A stretch of 64,000 nucleotides of DNA from SIG78 sp036677805 (GCA_036677805.1 JAVBVS010000023.1:15538-79537), one strand, 5' to 3'; shown: positions 52,235 through 61,563, counted from the stretch's first letter. Notes: generated by a model not told the origin, from the sequence alone. A program made the numbers and translations.

Positions 52235-55200
52235 ATGAGAAGAATCGTACAATATCTGTTGGGCGGACTGACCGCAATCTCTGCCGTCGGCGCCACGGCT
52301 TCGCCGCTGGAGCTGGATTGTAACGGCAATATGAAAATCCGCGGCGTCGGCGTCGATACCGCCGCCGCCGTGGGCGCACCCGAATTTCCCGACGGCGAAT
52401 CGGTGGCGATCGGCGCCGGCAAGCGTTTTCTGGTCCGGCATTACGGCAAGCTTTCGCCGGATTCTGGCACGCTGGAACTGCGGCTGAAGCCGCTGGACTG
52501 GTACGGCGACGACAACAGCCACAAATACTGGTTTTACAGTCGCCAGCCCAAGGGCAACGACATTATTCAGCTGCGCAAAAACAACGATGGTCGGCTGCTG
52601 TTCTTCATCGGCACGCTGCCCGGGCAGCTCGATCAGGTTTTCAGTGATGCCGCCGACTGGCAGCCCGGCCAATGGCATACGGTCAAGGCGGTCTGGGACA
52701 AAGAAAAGCTGGCGCTGTTCGTCGACGGCCGCAAGGTCGGCGAAACCAAACGTCGCTACCGGGAGCTGAAGTTCGACGAACTTTTCTGGCTGGGGGGGAC
52801 GATCTGGGCCCCGGCGGCCGGCGACAGTGCGGTCGATTATCTCAAACTCGATACCGCGGCCGATTTTTCCGGCTCGGTCGCGCCGGAAAAACCCGCCGCC
52901 CAGGCGGAGTTCAAACCGGCAACCGACAATATTCTCCGGCCGGAGTTCGGCGCGATCATGCTGCCGAGCTCCCAGTTCAAGCCGGACAAGAGCAAATCGG
53001 CGGAGATGATGTTCGACGGCTTGGCCGAAACCTGGTTCGTGAACGAAAAAGACGATCCCGATTGCTGGGTCGAGCTGCGTTATCCGGCGCCGGTTACGCT
53101 GCGTTCGGTCAAGGTGCTGCCGTATGAAACGCTGGCGCCGCGGTCGTATGAGGTCAAGTCATGGCAGCCGGAGGGCGGCTGGCGGAGTATTGCGCAACAA
53201 TCCGACGTGACGGCCGAAACCGTTTTCGAACCGGTGCTGACCGAACGGTTGCGGCTTTATTTCGCGCCCGGCCCGCGCGCCCAGATCGGCATCCGGGAAC
53301 TGATGGCGTCGGGTGCCGCACCGAAAAAATTTCTGAAGGAGCCGACCTGGAAAGGCGGGTATCTCTGGGCCGCCGATCAGGAAACGCCGGTGGCGTTGTT
53401 CCGTCGGACGTTCCGTTACAACGGCTCCGGCCAGCCGCGGTCGGCGTTGCTTCAGGTCAGCTGCGACGATGCCTACGAACTTTACTGCAACGGCGAGAAA
53501 ATCGGCGCCGGCGGTTTTGATATCGGCCGTTACGATTTGGCCAAATTCATCCGGCCCGGCGAAAACGTGCTTGCCATCCGGGCCGAAAACTTCAGCGGTC
53601 CCCGGGGACTGCTGGCGGAAATGACCCTGGTCGACGATCGCGGCCGGAGTGAATGCCTGGCTTCCGACGGCGGATGGACGGCTTCGGCGGTGGCGGATGC
53701 GAATTGGTTCAAACCGGAGTATTCCGGCCGTTGGGCGCCGGCCGCGCCGTCGCTCAGCTTGAAGGATTACGCCCGCAACATGCGCTATTATTCCGGGGCT
53801 TCCGGCGCCGACGGCGGCCTGGATGCGATCAAGCTTGAGCTGCCGGACGTTCCGGCGGTTCCGGGCGGGCGGGTGGCCGGGGCCGTGACCTTCAAGGCGG
53901 AAAAAGCGCCGGATGGCGACTGCGGCTTCCGCTTCATTCTGGGGCCGGAGGCGGTCAGCGACAATGCGGATTATGCGATTCTCACCTTCGACCTGATGCC
54001 GGCAATTCCGACCGCGCGCTGGGAACCCGGCAAAGAGTACCGCATTCCGTTTGAATTCTATCTGCCGAGCTGGGCTCCGCACGGCGCGACGCCGTTGCGA
54101 ATCCGGGCGCTGGGCTCCGGCGGTGAAATTCCGATCCGGGGTCTGGAGCAGGCGCAGTTGAAGATCAAGCGCTTTGCCGCCGATCCGGTGCTGCGTTCGC
54201 AGCCGGTCAAAGCCGAGGTGCGCAACGACCACGGCGCCATGCGCATCTATATCGACGGACGACTGATGCCGCCGGTGATTTTCAGTTTGAACAGCAGTTT
54301 CACCACTTACCGCGAACTCGGCGAACAAGCGCCGATCGCCACCGGCATTTACCGTTTTTCCCCGAAGGATTGCAGTTTGTTTCCGCCGGAGGGCGTCGAT
54401 CCGGAAGCCTATTTCACCCGGATGCTTTCCGGCATGGACCAGCAGATCATGGAAGTGCTGAAGTTCTATCCTGAGGCTTATCTGCTGCTGCCGCTGGACT
54501 GCCGGATCAACTATGCCACGACCCGTCCCGAGGACGCAGTCCTGCTTTCCGACGGACAGAAATTGATGTATTCCAATTCAAGCGAACGCTGGCTCGCCGC
54601 AGCGATTGACGGCGGCACCCGGATCATCGAACACCTTCGCAAAAGTCCTTATGCCGGACATATCATGGGCGTCTGCATCACTACCGGCGCGGGCGGCGAA
54701 ACCATGCACTGGGGCTATACCGCCAATCCCGGCAATACGCCGCGCGAACAGTTGGCGCTGGGGGATTTCTCACCGCCGGCGCAGCAGCGGTTCCGGGAAT
54801 TCCTGAAACAGCGTTATGGCAGCGACGTGGAAAAATTGCGCGCGGCGTGGCGTCGTCCCGCGGTGACTTTTGATCAGGCGACGGTAGAGATCGAGGAGTT
54901 GCGCAAGGCCGAAATGATGAATTTCCGCAATCCCGCCAACAGTCGGATGGCGATGGATTACTGGGATTTCCACTCCGACGCCTCCGCCGCCGCGGTGGGA
55001 CGCATTGCCGCCGCTTTCAAGCAGGCTTCCGGCGATCAGTGGCTGATCGGCGCATGGGGTTTCTACAGTCTGGCGATCTATCCGGCGATTGCGTCGCGTT
55101 ATCCCGGCGCCTTGCAGCAGATTGCGGGCATGAGCCTGGACAAGGTGTTGGCCGAGCCGGCGATCGATTTTCTGGCCTGCATTCAGTCCTACAGCGCCGT

Positions 55201-56425
55201 GCGCGGCAAAATGCCGCTGATGACCAGCATGCCGACGGCGTCGATGAGGCGCAACGGCAAGCTGTTCATCGAAGAGTTCGATGTCCGCACCTTCTTCGTC
55301 GACCTCAATTATGTGGCCGATCACCATACCACCAGCCGGTTTGAAACCGTAAATGTAATGCGGCGCGATTTCGGCGAAAGTCTGGTCCGCGGCGACAACA
55401 GCTGGTTTTGCGGATTCGCTTCCGGCTATGCCGGACGGCGCTCGCTGGGCTGGTTCGCCGAGGATAGTCTGATCGACAATCTGAACCGTTTCGTGCGGAT
55501 CGGCAAAGCCGTGAGCGCTGTGGACAACCGTTCGGCGGCGGAGATCGCATTGTTCGTCAACAACCGCGACATTGCCACGCTTGACGTGATGACCGGCGCC
55601 GGAGTGCTCTACAATACCCAGCATAATACGGTCTATAACGAGCTGGAAAAACTGGGCGTGCCGTTCGACTGCTATTTGTTGAGCGACTTCTCCGAGGCGA
55701 CGCTCAAACCGTACAAGATGGTGGTGATGCTCAACGCCTTTTTCATGGATTCCGCCCGGCGCCGGGAAATCCGCGAGGTTCTGGAGAAACAGGGTAAAAC
55801 CGTGCTCTGGCTCTTCGCTCCCGGCTATGCCGATCCTGAAACCGGATTGGATGGCGCTCATATTGCGGAATTGACCGGGATTGGCGTTGACGTTTTGCCG
55901 GAATTGCGCGAAAATCCGGCAATCGCAGTCGCCGCGGAGGGATTCCAGTCCCACACGATGCAGCCGACCAAGCAGCCGCATGCGGTTGGCGCGCTTGCCG
56001 TCGGACCGATTTTCGTGGTGAATGATCCGGCGGCGAAGGTGCTCGGCGTCCATCAGTCCGACCGCAAGCCGGCGCTGGCGTTCAAGGCCGTTGGGACGCT
56101 GAATTCCTATTACTGTGCACTGCCGTTTGCCGATGAAGCATTGCTGCGCGATATCTGCCATCGGGCCGGAGTGTATTTTTACACGGATGTTCCGCTGTTT
56201 TTGAATGCCAACCGGAGTCTGCTCACCATTCATGCGCCGCAACGCATCGACACCACGCTCCGGCTGCCGCGCCGGGCGACGGTGCTCGACCTCTACGCCA
56301 ACCGATTGGTGGCGACGGAGGCTGCGGAATTTCCGCTGAAGCTGGAAGCCGGTGAAAGTGCGCTCTATTTCTTCGGCACGGCGGAAGCGGCGGCCGCGCT
56401 TTCCCGGCAGCTGGCGCAACCCTAG
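52235..56425 (+). CDS. Large secreted multidomain beta-galactosidase-like glycosidase
   Basis: The 1396-residue exported protein has a signal peptide (MRRIVQYLLGGLTAISAVGA). Domains, approximately: LamG/concanavalin-like fold (25-215; GTLELRLKPLDW, WHTVKAVWDKEKLALFVDG); discoidin-like module (240-345); GH2-type jelly roll (360-500; DDAYELYCNGEKIG); a beta linker; a GH42-like TIM barrel (about 660-1080) with GAGGETMHWG and FIEEFDVRTF as candidate acid and nucleophile Glu sites; a trimerisation-like domain (DIATLDVMTGAGVL to YADPETGLDG); and a final beta domain. ATG at 52235 is chosen for the signal peptide, though the ribosome site is poor; 52214 is possible. Catalytic Glu assignments are tentative. 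Confidence 0.8.
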   Translation: MRRIVQYLLGGLTAISAVGATASPLELDCNGNMKIRGVGVDTAAAVGAPEFPDGESVAIGAGKRFLVRHYGKLSPDSGTLELRLKPLDWYGDDNSHKYWFYSRQPKGNDIIQLRKNNDGRLLFFIGTLPGQLDQVFSDAADWQPGQWHTVKAVWDKEKLALFVDGRKVGETKRRYRELKFDELFWLGGTIWAPAAGDSAVDYLKLDTAADFSGSVAPEKPAAQAEFKPATDNILRPEFGAIMLPSSQFKPDKSKSAEMMFDGLAETWFVNEKDDPDCWVELRYPAPVTLRSVKVLPYETLAPRSYEVKSWQPEGGWRSIAQQSDVTAETVFEPVLTERLRLYFAPGPRAQIGIRELMASGAAPKKFLKEPTWKGGYLWAADQETPVALFRRTFRYNGSGQPRSALLQVSCDDAYELYCNGEKIGAGGFDIGRYDLAKFIRPGENVLAIRAENFSGPRGLLAEMTLVDDRGRSECLASDGGWTASAVADANWFKPEYSGRWAPAAPSLSLKDYARNMRYYSGASGADGGLDAIKLELPDVPAVPGGRVAGAVTFKAEKAPDGDCGFRFILGPEAVSDNADYAILTFDLMPAIPTARWEPGKEYRIPFEFYLPSWAPHGATPLRIRALGSGGEIPIRGLEQAQLKIKRFAADPVLRSQPVKAEVRNDHGAMRIYIDGRLMPPVIFSLNSSFTTYRELGEQAPIATGIYRFSPKDCSLFPPEGVDPEAYFTRMLSGMDQQIMEVLKFYPEAYLLLPLDCRINYATTRPEDAVLLSDGQKLMYSNSSERWLAAAIDGGTRIIEHLRKSPYAGHIMGVCITTGAGGETMHWGYTANPGNTPREQLALGDFSPPAQQRFREFLKQRYGSDVEKLRAAWRRPAVTFDQATVEIEELRKAEMMNFRNPANSRMAMDYWDFHSDASAAAVGRIAAAFKQASGDQWLIGAWGFYSLAIYPAIASRYPGALQQIAGMSLDKVLAEPAIDFLACIQSYSAVRGKMPLMTSMPTASMRRNGKLFIEEFDVRTFFVDLNYVADHHTTSRFETVNVMRRDFGESLVRGDNSWFCGFASGYAGRRSLGWFAEDSLIDNLNRFVRIGKAVSAVDNRSAAEIALFVNNRDIATLDVMTGAGVLYNTQHNTVYNELEKLGVPFDCYLLSDFSEATLKPYKMVVMLNAFFMDSARRREIREVLEKQGKTVLWLFAPGYADPETGLDGAHIAELTGIGVDVLPELRENPAIAVAAEGFQSHTMQPTKQPHAVGALAVGPIFVVNDPAAKVLGVHQSDRKPALAFKAVGTLNSYYCALPFADEALLRDICHRAGVYFYTDVPLFLNANRSLLTIHAPQRIDTTLRLPRRATVLDLYANRLVATEAAEFPLKLEAGESALYFFGTAEAAAALSRQLAQP

Positions 56426-56450
56426 ACTGCGCCGGACCGGATGTTTTTCC

Positions 56451-56492
56451 CGTTGCCGCCGGTTGCCGCAAGGCTCCGGCGGCAACGTTTTT
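56451..56492 (+). terminator. Strong rho-independent terminator
   Basis: A perfect 12-bp stem CGTTGCCGCCGG/CCGGCGGCAACG (56451-56462, 56476-56487) is followed by five T. It ends the glycosidase transcript. Confidence 0.9.
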
Positions 56493-56599
56493 CTCGCTTT
56501 TTCTCGCCCGGAACGGTGGCATTTGCGTCGTTCCGGGTTTATCGTATGGCGGAGATGGCGAGGGTGGGGGCGATTGAAAATAACGGAAAACGGGTGAAG

Positions 56600-57088
56600 A
56601 TGAAATCCTTTGGCAAATATGGAATTGAGAAGGCGTGCCGGGACGATCTGGCGGAGATTCTGGCGCTGCAGAAGGCGGCGTTCATGGATGTGGCCAGACT
56701 GATCCGCAAATTCGAACTTCCGGCGTTGCTTCAGACCGAGGCCGAAATTGACGGAGAATACGAAATTGGCGTCATTCTGAAATATGTGGCCGAAGATGGC
56801 CGGATCGTCGGTTCGGTGCGCGCTTTTGCCGATGGCGAAGATATTTGCCGCATCGGGAAGCTGATTGTTGCCGCGGACCGCCGGAATCGCGGCGTCGGCC
56901 GGGCGTTGATGGCGGCCATCGAATCGTATTTCCCATCCTGTCGGAAATTTGCGCTTTTTACCAGCGAGGAGACGCCCAACACCTTCCATTTGTATACGAA
57001 AATCGGCTATCATACGGTGGGAAAAAAGGAGATGGGCGGAACGGTCATGCTGCTGATGGAAAAAGACAATCCGCCGCCGGAAGCGTAG
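56600..57088 (+). CDS. GNAT-family N-acetyltransferase
   Basis: This is a single-domain acetyltransferase of about 162 residues. The acetyl-CoA-binding motif A is RIGKLIVAADRRNRGVGRAL (R-x-x-G-x-G), preceded by GRIVGSVRAFADG and followed by HLYTKIGYHTVGKK, the usual beta6/beta7 region. Start choice is uncertain: 56600 matches the domain edge, while ATGs at 56546 and 56555 are also in frame. It is isolated between a terminator and the convergent permease gene. The substrate, a small molecule or protein amine, is unknown. Confidence 0.85.
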   Translation: MKSFGKYGIEKACRDDLAEILALQKAAFMDVARLIRKFELPALLQTEAEIDGEYEIGVILKYVAEDGRIVGSVRAFADGEDICRIGKLIVAADRRNRGVGRALMAAIESYFPSCRKFALFTSEETPNTFHLYTKIGYHTVGKKEMGGTVMLLMEKDNPPPEA

Positions 57089-57094
57089 GGACGC

Positions 57095-58279
57095 TCAGTT
57101 GTGACGGGGGTCGAGCGCCTTGCGCAAGCCTTCGCCGAGAAAGTTGAAGCCGGCCACCGCCCAGAAGAGCATCAGTCCCGGAAACAGGGTCAGATGCCAG
57201 TAACTCAAAGGGTCGGAAAAAGCCGTGCGCAGCATGCCGCCCCAGCTTGCCGTCGGGGGTTGGACGCCGAAGCCCAGGAAGCTCAGGCCGCTTTCCGCCA
57301 GAATCGCGCCCGCGACGCCGAAAGTGAAGGCGATCAAAATGGTGCCCGCGATGTTGGGCAGCAAATGCACCAGCATGATGCGCGGGGCGGAAACTCCCAG
57401 CGATTTTGCGGCCTGAACATAAGCCATTTCGCGTTGTTTGAGCACTTCGCCGCGCGCCAGCTGCGCCATGCCGATCCAGCCGGTCACGGCAATGACGCCG
57501 ATCACGATCAACAGCGATTGCTCGAATTTATGATCCTGAAAGATCGCCATCAGAATCAACAGCAGCAGAAAAATCGGGAAACACATCAATATTTCCACCA
57601 GCCGCATCACGGTGAGGTCATACCAGCCGCCGAGGTAGCCCGCCGACACTCCGACCAGCGCTCCGATCGCCAGCGCCAGCAGCGTCGCCAGCAGTCCGAC
57701 TGCGAGCGAAACCCGGGCCCCGTAAATCAGCCGGGTCGCCAGATCGCGTCCGAGTTCGTCGCAGCCCAGCGGGTGGCGCGCGTCCGGCGGCGCTCCCGGC
57801 GCGGCGATCTGTTCATAAGGGCCGTACGGCAGCAGCGCCATCACTATCACCGTGCCCGGAATGCGTTCGCCGTCCCGGTAACTGACCCGTTCGAGTCTGG
57901 GTTTGACCAGGATGAAAGGCAGCGTCAGCAGCAGCGCCACGACGATCAGCAAGATTCGCCGCCATCGGAACCGGGGACACAGCAGCCGCAGCAAACCGCC
58001 GCAGGCCAGCCACAGAAGCAGATAGTTGAATCCCTGCTCAATCAGGTACTCGGTGCTTTCGGGCGCGAAAAAACTGCGCCAGAACGGCATGCTCCAGCCC
58101 GTGTCCGGCGCGTACGCCAGAAACGGTCTCGGATTGGCCAGAAACGGCGCCAGCAGCGCAATCAGAAAGAGCAGCGCCACCAGCGGCAGCGCCGCCAGTG
58201 CCATCCGGTCGCTGCGGAAGCGCTGCCAGGCGGCGCGCCACGGCGAAACGCCGGAATTTTCGGTTGCGCGCCCCGGCAT
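57095..58279 (-). CDS. OppC/DppC-like ABC transporter permease with extra N-terminal membrane insertion
   Basis: The 394-residue inner-membrane protein has the OppC fold: an N-terminal membrane helix (about 27-47), then HPLGCDELGRDLATRLIYGARV at 169-190, and the EAA loop AAKSLGVSAPRIMLVHLLPN. Between them lies an insertion of about 120 residues (50-168) with two extra hydrophobic stretches (LLLWLACGGLLRLL, ILLIVVALLLTLPFILV). Typical OppC/DppC proteins are about 300 residues. No partner permease, ATPase or binding protein is in the window. It follows the GHL6-like glycosidase by 7 nt, so it may import its products. ATG at 58279 has AGG 6 nt upstream. Confidence 0.88.
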   Translation of the reverse strand: MPGRATENSGVSPWRAAWQRFRSDRMALAALPLVALLFLIALLAPFLANPRPFLAYAPDTGWSMPFWRSFFAPESTEYLIEQGFNYLLLWLACGGLLRLLCPRFRWRRILLIVVALLLTLPFILVKPRLERVSYRDGERIPGTVIVMALLPYGPYEQIAAPGAPPDARHPLGCDELGRDLATRLIYGARVSLAVGLLATLLALAIGALVGVSAGYLGGWYDLTVMRLVEILMCFPIFLLLLILMAIFQDHKFEQSLLIVIGVIAVTGWIGMAQLARGEVLKQREMAYVQAAKSLGVSAPRIMLVHLLPNIAGTILIAFTFGVAGAILAESGLSFLGFGVQPPTASWGGMLRTAFSDPLSYWHLTLFPGLMLFWAVAGFNFLGEGLRKALDPRHN

Positions 58280-58286
58280 GGAAAAC

Positions 58287-60281
58287 CTACCGTTCGAGCT
58301 TGAACACCGCGAACTCATGAAGTTCGGGCAGATGGAACAACCCGTCGCCGCCGCGCCCCAGCACTTCGCCGGTGGTCAAGTCGGTTGCGCGCGCGAATTC
58401 CGCCGGTGCCTGAAGGGTCAGTCCGCGCTGTGGCGCCGCGGCCGTGACCGGGCGGGTGGCGCTGGTGTAATTGGTCAGGTGAACCAGTACGCACTCGATG
58501 CTTTCGCGCACGGTCACGGCTACGCCGGTCGAGGCGTGACGGAGCACGAAATCGCGGCCCGCATAACGGCGGATGATCGCATCGAAAAGCTCGCGATGGG
58601 CAACATGGGTGAAGTTGAAATAAAATTCAAAGCAGCCGCCCGCGAAATAATAGTACCGGCCTTTGCCGAAACGGGTCCGCACGGCGAAAGGATTGACCAG
58701 TTTGCCCGGATGGCTGAAGTAGCATCCCGGCATGGGCGGGTTGGCGCGGCCGATGACTTCGGCTTTGGCTTCGGGACGGATTGCGAGGCTCCACGGCGGG
58801 ATCGGCATCCAGCCGAAGGCGTTGTCCGGAACGTAGATCGAGGGTTCGACGCCGAAATAGTTGAAGGTCTGGTTGGGGTTGGTTTTGCCGGCGGCCGCAA
58901 AGCCCGCGCTGGCGGTAAAGGCGCCGGTTTTCCGCCGGGCGCCCTTTTCATCGTACAACCCGAATTCGCCGTCGGCGATCACTACGCCGCCTGCCGTGAC
59001 ATAGGCATCGAGCGCCTCTTTGACCTCCTGACCGACCATGGCCAGCGACGGCGCCAGGACTGCTTTGTAGCGCGGAAGATCGTTCAGATTGAGCTCGGTC
59101 ACGATGTCGAACGGCAAATTGAGATGCGAAAGCATGCCGAAAGCGCCTTCGCAGGCGGCATGATAGTCTCCCGGGAAATCGGACTGGCGTCCCGCGTCAT
59201 CGTACAAATCCGAAGCCGTGCCGGACTTGCGGTAGTAACGCGCGGTGTCGTAGCTGAAAAATACCGCGATATCGGCCAGACTGCGGCTCTTCTGATAGAG
59301 CGCATCGTACTTTTTGTCGAATGCAACCAGCTGGCGCACGGTCTGGCCGGTGGCGGTCGCGTAATTGTCGGGATTGCAGTGAATGCCGTACCAGACGCTG
59401 GCGCCGTTGCCGATAGCCGACATGTAGCACAGCCGGGTTTCGGCCGGAGTGTGCATGAACCAGCCCCACGGTTTGTGGTCGCCGGCGAAGAAGATCACCG
59501 TCGGTTTGTCGCCGGCCACCGCCTCGGCCAGCTTGGCCGCAACCGCGCAGTGCCAGTAAGGATGGTTTTTGGGTTCGCTGTAGAAAAAGAATCCGCCTTC
59601 GGTGCCGACCAGGTCGTCGCTGGCCAGCTGACGTTTGAAGTTGCCCGCATCGGCACGGCCGGTGAACAGGCCTTCATTGAAATACATCTGCCAGGCCGGA
59701 TTGATCGATTTGATTTTCCGGTACAGGTTGTCCTTGAATTCGATCACGCTTTCATAGGCGAAATCGCTGCGTTCGGCATCGGTGGCTTCATCGTAGGATT
59801 TGCCATGCTGGCGTTCGAATTTGGCGCGGCAGCGCGGACAGGCGCAGGGCGTATAGAAGGGACCGTCAAAAAACAAACCGTAAATCGGGAATTCCGCCAG
59901 ATTTTCCAGACAGCGGTGGAAGTAATCGACCCAGCTTGAATTGAGGCAGCAGCCGGGATAGGTGCCGTAGAACAGCGGATATTCGCCCTTCAGATCGCGC
60001 ATGCCCCACTCTTCCTTGCGTCCGGCGATGGAAGGGCCGAGAATGTGACAGTTCATATAGACAATGGTCTGAAGGCCGTTTTTGCGTGAATTGGCCAGAT
60101 ATTCGCGCATCAGTTCACGATGGCGCGTTTCGTCATAGATGGCGCTGTACATGTCGGCGTGGGTGTGAAGCAGCTGTTCGGTGTTGAAGCCGACTTCGGA
60201 CCAGAAATCCGGCATGGCGAGGGTTTGTTCCGGAGTCTGGAAGTTGCATTGCAACGCGGCGATGCGAAAATGTTTCTTCAT
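58287..60281 (-). CDS. GHL6-like/alpha-fucosidase-like glycoside hydrolase with trimerisation domain
   Basis: The 664-residue protein has no signal peptide. The N-terminal TIM-barrel-like domain carries LANSRKNGLQTIVYMNCHIL and the motif IYGLFFDGPFYTPCACPRCRAKFERQHG split over residues 133-160, typical of hypothetical glycosyl hydrolase 6 (PF14871). The Asp of FFDGP is the likely catalytic base or nucleophile, and the CxCxxC is probably structural or metal-binding. From about 395 it has a beta-galactosidase trimerisation-like domain (VLAPSLAMVGQEVKEALDAY, VTAGGVVIADGEFGLYDE). A cytosolic enzyme acting on imported oligosaccharides would fit the adjacent permease. AGGA lies before the ATG. Confidence 0.8.
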   Translation of the reverse strand: MKKHFRIAALQCNFQTPEQTLAMPDFWSEVGFNTEQLLHTHADMYSAIYDETRHRELMREYLANSRKNGLQTIVYMNCHILGPSIAGRKEEWGMRDLKGEYPLFYGTYPGCCLNSSWVDYFHRCLENLAEFPIYGLFFDGPFYTPCACPRCRAKFERQHGKSYDEATDAERSDFAYESVIEFKDNLYRKIKSINPAWQMYFNEGLFTGRADAGNFKRQLASDDLVGTEGGFFFYSEPKNHPYWHCAVAAKLAEAVAGDKPTVIFFAGDHKPWGWFMHTPAETRLCYMSAIGNGASVWYGIHCNPDNYATATGQTVRQLVAFDKKYDALYQKSRSLADIAVFFSYDTARYYRKSGTASDLYDDAGRQSDFPGDYHAACEGAFGMLSHLNLPFDIVTELNLNDLPRYKAVLAPSLAMVGQEVKEALDAYVTAGGVVIADGEFGLYDEKGARRKTGAFTASAGFAAAGKTNPNQTFNYFGVEPSIYVPDNAFGWMPIPPWSLAIRPEAKAEVIGRANPPMPGCYFSHPGKLVNPFAVRTRFGKGRYYYFAGGCFEFYFNFTHVAHRELFDAIIRRYAGRDFVLRHASTGVAVTVRESIECVLVHLTNYTSATRPVTAAAPQRGLTLQAPAEFARATDLTTGEVLGRGGDGLFHLPELHEFAVFKLER

Positions 60282-60392
60282 AAAAAATCCTGTGTTTTTA
60301 TAAGGCGGAAGGCCGCCGAAAAACCCTTCTCCGGAATGACACGTTCATTCGGGAAAAACGGAATTCGGAGCCTTCGACTGTATGGGCAACTT

Positions 60393-61154
60393 TCATGTCT
60401 GGGGAAAAATCGATACTACGGTTACATTATCGGCCGCGCCGCGCCGGAGCGTTTCCCGGACGAGCGTATTGGTGGCTTCGCGCGGGGTGGCGCACCGGTC
60501 CAGAATGTGCTTGATTTCCGCGTCGCTGAGATAGGAGGTCAGACCGTCGGAACAAAGCAGATAGCGGTCGTTCGGACAACGGAAGTAGGTATGGATTTCC
60601 GGCTTGATCCGCACCTGCGGCCCGACCGCTTTGGAAATGATGTTGGCTGCGGGACGCACATATTCGGAGGGGAGGGACCCCTGTTCGTTCAGTTCGTTGA
60701 GCAGCGTATGATCGATCGTCAGCTGCATGATGGTATCCTTGCGGCTGCAATAGAGCCGGCTGTCGCCGACATGGGCGGCGATCACCATCTGCGGCGTGAA
60801 TACCGCCGCGGCGACGGTCGTGCACATGGGGACGCGCTTGCGCTGCTCGAAATTGGCGCGAAAAATATCGGAATTGGCGCCGCGGATCGAATCGACCAGA
60901 AAGCGCGGCATAATCGTATCGGGCAGACTTGAGCTGCCGCGGACGAGCATCTTCCAGTCGAGCAGCAGGCGGTGACAGCAGAGAAAACTGGCGATTTCGC
61001 CGCCCGAGTGGCCGCCGACGCCGTCGGCGACGGCGGCAAAGAGATAACCATCCGGCTCGGCGGCACAGCAGAAATTGTCCTCGTTGTGCTCGCGGACGCT
61101 GCCGTTGTTGCTTTCGCAGGCCGCGTGGAGTCGCGGCATGGTACTGTGCGCCAT
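60393..61154 (-). CDS. PP2C-family serine/threonine protein phosphatase
   Basis: This soluble metal-dependent phosphatase has 253 residues. Motifs in order: SVREHNEDNF (metal Asp), AAVADGVGGHSGGEIAS, VAAHVGDSRLYC, LLCSDGLTSYLSDAEI and ADNVTVVSIF (C-terminal Asp). All metal ligands are present, so it should be active. No Hanks-type kinase, anti-sigma factor or forkhead protein is nearby. ATG at 61154 has AGAGG 5 nt upstream. It reverses Ser/Thr phosphorylation; the target is unknown. Confidence 0.95.
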   Translation of the reverse strand: MAHSTMPRLHAACESNNGSVREHNEDNFCCAAEPDGYLFAAVADGVGGHSGGEIASFLCCHRLLLDWKMLVRGSSSLPDTIMPRFLVDSIRGANSDIFRANFEQRKRVPMCTTVAAAVFTPQMVIAAHVGDSRLYCSRKDTIMQLTIDHTLLNELNEQGSLPSEYVRPAANIISKAVGPQVRIKPEIHTYFRCPNDRYLLCSDGLTSYLSDAEIKHILDRCATPREATNTLVRETLRRGAADNVTVVSIFPQT

Positions 61155-61299
61155 AACTACCTCTTTGCAATACGGATTTTCGATTTTTTGCGGTCGAAAA
61201 TGCAAAAAACCTGATTATCTTTAACAAGATAGCACTTGTTTTGCAATATGACAATTAAAAATGCCCTACTTATTTTGATTTTTTTCCAATGTTCTCCAT

Positions 61300-61327
61300 T
61301 TGATTTTTTGTAATATCCTGCTATTGT
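61300..61327 (+). promoter_or_regulatory. Candidate promoter for the structured leader and EF-G-like gene
   Basis: TTGATT (61300-61305) and TATTGT (61322-61327) are 16 bp apart. A start near 61334 would give a leader of about 350 nt. Confidence 0.4.
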
Positions 61328-61386
61328 GAAGATGGCACACCTCGGAATCGCAAGGTTTCGAAAGGGGGCAACCGGAAGTTAAGAGT

Positions 61387-61563
61387 TTATCAACCATCAG
61401 CGAAAACGCTCTGATTTGCGGCGGACAGCCATTCACTGGTCGGAAAAAATTGCAGATACCTTACATTATCCCCAATTTTTTCGACTGCGTGACTGCATAT
61501 CCGGCACTTTATCATAGCATTTCCATGATTGGTTGATAAAACCTTAGCCGCAGGTTTTGCGGC
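61387..61563 (+). ncRNA. Candidate structured RNA or leader element
   Basis: An outer stem TTATCAACCA/TGGTTGATAA (61387-61396, 61530-61539) encloses a small AGCG-AAAA-CGCT hairpin (near 61398-61410) and a 12-13-bp stem with one bulge, GTCGGAAAAAATT pairing with AATTTTTTCGAC (about 61440-61453 and 61476-61487). A GCCGCA-GGTTT-TGCGGC hairpin follows (61547-61563). It matches no RNA class I recognise. Confidence 0.4.

Noticed and set aside
57101..58303. A Gln/Arg-rich 400-codon frame opposite the OppC-like permease
   Set aside because: It lacks a ribosome site and any domain, and is antisense to an intact permease.
60301..60345. GGCGG/CCGCC hairpin downstream of the PP2C gene as a terminator
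   Set aside because: The stem is 5 bp and followed on the minus strand by TTATAAAAA, not a T-run; too weak to list.
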